Part shown: one piece after another, positions 61,234 through 64,000 of the stretch | Layout: each line of letters begins with the position of its first letter | Position numbering within the stretch: position 1 is the first letter of the stretch | NCBI GenBank assembly: GCA_958296065.1 | Contig: CATQHX010000004.1 | Coordinates: 1-64,000, forward strand | Origin: Vicinamibacterales bacterium | GTDB taxonomy: Bacteria; Acidobacteriota; Vicinamibacteria; Vicinamibacterales; UBA8438 | DNA: 64,000 nt | Direction of reading: 5' to 3' | Position numbers and translations under genes: made by a program | Notes under the pieces: model-generated | Told to the model about the DNA's origin: nothing | Seen by the model: the letters and a program-made list of their open reading frames with translations, nothing else | Database searches by the model: none

Positions 61234-64000
61234 ATGAATCGTCGTACGCAGTGGATTGCAGGAACAGTTGCCGTTACCGTCCTCATCGGGTCGACGGCCG
61301 TCGCCGGGGCGCAGAACGCCACCACCGGGACGATCGGGGGCGTCGTGCGCGACGCCCAGCAGGGCGTGCTGCCGGGTGCCGGGGTGGTCGCGGTGCACGT
61401 GCCTACCGGCACCAGACACGAGGTCTTCACGCGGGCCGACGGACGGTTCGACCTGCTCAACGTGCAGGTCGGGCCCTACGACCTCGAGGTCGCGATGAGC
61501 GGCTTCGGGACACAGTCGCTCTCCGGGGTGGTCGTGACCCTCGGCGAAGCCACGGAGGTGCCGGTCACGCTGCAGCTCGCCACGCTGACCGAGACGGTGG
61601 AGGTTGTGGCGGAGGCGAGCGAGGTGTTCTCGCCGTCGCGCTCGGGGACGACCGCAGGGGTCGCCACCGGCGTCATCGAGACCCTGCCGACCCTCGAGCG
61701 GAGCCTGCAGGACTTCGCGCGCGTGAACCCTTTCTTCGTCAAGACGAGCCAGAACAACGAGTCCGAGAGCTTCCTCAGCGTGGCGGGCCGGAGCGGCCGC
61801 TACAACAACATCCAGATCGACGGCGCGGTGAACAACGACCTGTTCGGCCTCGCGCGGCAGGGGACCCCGGGCGGGCAGGCGAACACGCAGCCGATCAGTC
61901 TCGACGCGGTCAGCGAGCTGCAGCTCGTGGTGGCGCCCTACGACGTGCGGCAGAGCGGCTTCTCCGGCGGCGGCATCAACGTCATCACGCGCAGCGGCTC
62001 GAACGCCTTCAGCGGCACCGGCTACTTCTACAGCCGCAACGAGGGCCTGGTCGGCAGCGGCGTCGACGCCCTGCCGATCGCCACTTTCTTCGACCGCCAG
62101 CAGGGCGCCAGCGTGGGCGGGCCGCTGGTCCGGAACCGCGCGTTCTTCTTTGCCAACTTCGAGAGGCAGCGGCGCGAGACTCCGGTGGGCTACTCGCTCG
62201 ACGGGGCGTCCGGCGTCGACTTCGGCCGCCTGGCCGACGCGCAGCGGATCGTGCAGGCGGCGAGCAGCCGCTACGGCTACGACGTTCCCGGCGGGTTCGG
62301 GGAGATCATCCGCGGGAACCCGAACGACAAGCTCTTCGTCCGCACCGACGTCAACCTCTCGCCGGGGCACCGCCTGTCGTTGCGGCACAACACCGTCAAC
62401 GGCACCGCCGACGTCGGGTCGCAGTCGAACTTCCGCTACCGCTTCACCGACAACTTCTACCGGTTCGAGAGCGCCACCAACTCGACGGTCGGCCAGCTCG
62501 ACAGCACGTTCGGCAACGCGGTGAACCAGGCGCGGATCAGCTTCCAGCGGATTCGCGACCGCCGCGGCCCGCGGACCGCGCCGTTCCCGCAGGTCACCAT
62601 CGACCTCGAAGGGGGCGAGGAGATCCGCTTCGGCACCGAGCAGTTCTCCACGGCGAACGCGCTCGACCAGGACATCATCGAGATCCACAACGATCTGACT
62701 TGGGTGCGCGGCCGGCACCAGTTCACCATCGGCACCCACAACGAGCTGTTCAAGTTCCGCAACCTGTTCATCCGCGACAACTTCGGCGTCTACGAGTTCG
62801 CCAGCCCGGAGCTCTTCGCGCAGGGGCTCGCGCAGTCCTACAGCTACAGCTTCTCGCGCACGAGCGACCCGCGGCAGGCGGCCGAGTTCTGGGTGTACCA
62901 GCTCGGGTTCTACGCGGGCGACCAGTGGCGGGTGCGCGACGACCTGTCGCTCACCTACGGCCTGCGCCTGGACGCGCCCATCTTCCCCAGCGCGCCCACC
63001 GCGAACCCGCTGGTGGAGCGGTTGTACGGACGGGGCACCGACGTGGTGCCGGCGACCCGCAACTGGTCGCCGCGGATCGGTTTCAACTACGACCTGAGCC
63101 CCAGCCAGCAGGTGCGCCAGCAGGTGCGCGGCGGTTTCGGGCTGTTCCACGGGCGTACGCCCTACGTCTGGCTGTCGAACCAGTACTCGAACACCGGCAA
63201 CGAGTTCCAGCGCATCCGGGTGTTCTTCAACCCGGACAATCGGATCCCGTTCTCCTCCGATCCGAACAACCAGCCGACCGACATCGGCTCGGCATCGACG
63301 AACGAGATCAACCTCGTCGATCCCGACTACCGCTACCCGCAGCTCCTGCGCGGCAACCTGGCCTACGACCGGGACCTCGGGTTCTTCAACCTGATCGGCA
63401 GCGTCGAGCTGCTCTTCTCGAAGACGCTGCAGGACATCGACTACCGCAACCTCAACCTCGTCGAGAGCGGCGCCGCGCCGGACGGGCGGCCGACCTTCGT
63501 GCGCCTGCACCGGGACTTCAGCAACGTCGTCCTGCTGACCAACACCAACGAGGGGAGTAGCTGGACGATCGCGACGAAGCTCGACAAGCGGTTCAGCGAC
63601 AACTGGTACATGAGCGGTTCGTATCTCTACGGCGAGTCCCGCTCGGTCAACGACGGCGGGTCGAGCCAGGCCACTTCCAACTGGCGCTACAACTACAACG
63701 CGGGCAACCCCAACGCGGTTCCGCTCTCGGTCTCGAACTTCTCGCCGGGCCACCGGTTCAATCTGTCGGGCTCCTACCGGATTCCGGCCGGCCCGGCCGG
63801 AATCACCCTGGCCGCCTACTACAACGCGCAGCAGGGGAGACCCTACAGCTACCTCGACGGGAGCGACAGCAACGGCGACGGGACGCGGGGCAACGACCTG
63901 CTGTATGTGCCGCGTGACGCCAGAGAAGTGATGGTCGCCAACGGCGCCTTCGACGACCTGATGCGGTTTCTCACCGACGGCTGCGACGTTACCCCGGGCG
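61234..64000 (+). CDS. TonB-dependent receptor (Oar-like), 3' end outside window
   Basis: The gene opens at ATG 61234 (MNRRTQWIAGTVAVTVLIGS; leader ending AGAQNATTG) and stays open for 922 codons to the window edge. N-terminal carboxypeptidase-regulatory-like domain (GTIGGVVRDAQQGVLPGAGV), plug (GVATGVIETLPTLERSLQDFARVNPFFV, SVAGRSGRYNNIQIDGAVNNDLFGL, GINVITRSGSNAFSGTGYFYSRNEG) and barrel (RAFFFANFERQRRETPVG, FYAGDQWRVRDDLSLTYGLRLDAP, NWSPRIGFNYDLSPS). It belongs to the Oar group used by Acidobacteria for uptake of large substrates. The shadow frame opposite it is not a gene. Confidence 0.93.
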   Translation, partial: MNRRTQWIAGTVAVTVLIGSTAVAGAQNATTGTIGGVVRDAQQGVLPGAGVVAVHVPTGTRHEVFTRADGRFDLLNVQVGPYDLEVAMSGFGTQSLSGVVVTLGEATEVPVTLQLATLTETVEVVAEASEVFSPSRSGTTAGVATGVIETLPTLERSLQDFARVNPFFVKTSQNNESESFLSVAGRSGRYNNIQIDGAVNNDLFGLARQGTPGGQANTQPISLDAVSELQLVVAPYDVRQSGFSGGGINVITRSGSNAFSGTGYFYSRNEGLVGSGVDALPIATFFDRQQGASVGGPLVRNRAFFFANFERQRRETPVGYSLDGASGVDFGRLADAQRIVQAASSRYGYDVPGGFGEIIRGNPNDKLFVRTDVNLSPGHRLSLRHNTVNGTADVGSQSNFRYRFTDNFYRFESATNSTVGQLDSTFGNAVNQARISFQRIRDRRGPRTAPFPQVTIDLEGGEEIRFGTEQFSTANALDQDIIEIHNDLTWVRGRHQFTIGTHNELFKFRNLFIRDNFGVYEFASPELFAQGLAQSYSYSFSRTSDPRQAAEFWVYQLGFYAGDQWRVRDDLSLTYGLRLDAPIFPSAPTANPLVERLYGRGTDVVPATRNWSPRIGFNYDLSPSQQVRQQVRGGFGLFHGRTPYVWLSNQYSNTGNEFQRIRVFFNPDNRIPFSSDPNNQPTDIGSASTNEINLVDPDYRYPQLLRGNLAYDRDLGFFNLIGSVELLFSKTLQDIDYRNLNLVESGAAPDGRPTFVRLHRDFSNVVLLTNTNEGSSWTIATKLDKRFSDNWYMSGSYLYGESRSVNDGGSSQATSNWRYNYNAGNPNAVPLSVSNFSPGHRFNLSGSYRIPAGPAGITLAAYYNAQQGRPYSYLDGSDSNGDGTRGNDLLYVPRDAREVMVANGAFDDLMRFLTDGCDVTPG

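Noticed and set aside
61225..63753. 842-codon minus-strand frame opposite the last TonB-dependent receptor
   Set aside because: The plus strand has a complete leader, plug and barrel signature; the antisense frame is Val/Arg/Glu-rich shadow sequence.

Overview
The window is about 64 kb of GC-rich (roughly two-thirds G+C) bacterial chromosome. Its gene content points to an acidobacterium, probably of the Vicinamibacteria type. The evidence is an orphan FtsX/MacB-type permease of the ADOP kind, a DUF1592/DUF1552 pair, Oar-like TonB-dependent receptors with a carboxypeptidase-regulatory-like N-terminus, several PQQ quinoproteins, NHL-repeat secreted proteins and a BlaI/M56 pair with extra C-terminal domains. 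The taxonomy is inference; there is no rRNA or phylogenetic marker beyond ahcY and ppk1.

Layout. 1-4 kb: 3' end of ahcY, a decayed DUF433 antitoxin, a low-GC foreign gene and a HipBA module with direct repeats upstream. 4-12 kb: ppk1, divergent from an SLC13 transporter, then an ADOP permease, an NHL protein and a retropepsin-like gene. 12-13 kb: a MerP-like metal-binding gene whose first metal-binding Cys codon is TGA, followed by a stem-loop that fits a bacterial SECIS, and overlapping a MerT-like gene. 13-19 kb: AlbA/Schlafen-type regulator, orphan substrate-binding protein, HugZ-like protein, zinc ribbon, a PglZ (BREX) relic, hydratase and VapBC. 19-27 kb: secreted DUF1592/DUF1552/COG4315 cluster with a PQQ dehydrogenase. 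27-32 kb: UspA, then a protocatechuate operon pcaHGBC plus an SLC13 transporter. 32-37 kb: NHL protein, HIRAN protein, AvtA-like aminotransferase, MmsA-like dehydrogenase. 37-42 kb: broken HEPN pair, a quinoprotein relic, BlaI/M56 regulatory pair, katG fragment, cupin. 42-50 kb: secreted protein, methyltransferase and TauD pair, phosphodiesterase, and a sugar dehydrogenase fused to two carboxymuconolactone decarboxylase-like domains. 50-51 kb: an AT-rich spot, a hairpin and a class II serine-type tRNA with anticodon CUA, then toxin-antitoxin debris. 51-64 kb: DUF5916 protein, TonB-dependent receptor, BON protein, PQQ dehydrogenase, DinB protein and a second TonB-dependent receptor running off the end.

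Two observations bear on the genetic code. The MerP-like gene appears to encode selenocysteine at UGA. The tRNA at 50821-50910 is a complete serine-type tRNA whose anticodon would read UAG, although at least 14 genes here end in TAG. Neither is proven, but both can be tested.

The region also records much gene decay: DUF433, PglZ, HEPN, RHH antitoxin, katG and quinoprotein relics. Apparent single-base frameshifts sit in ahcY, the M56 gene and a TonB-dependent receptor, and some of these may be assembly errors. A 58-bp dispersed repeat occurs in at least three places and supplies part of the signal-peptide coding sequence of one gene.
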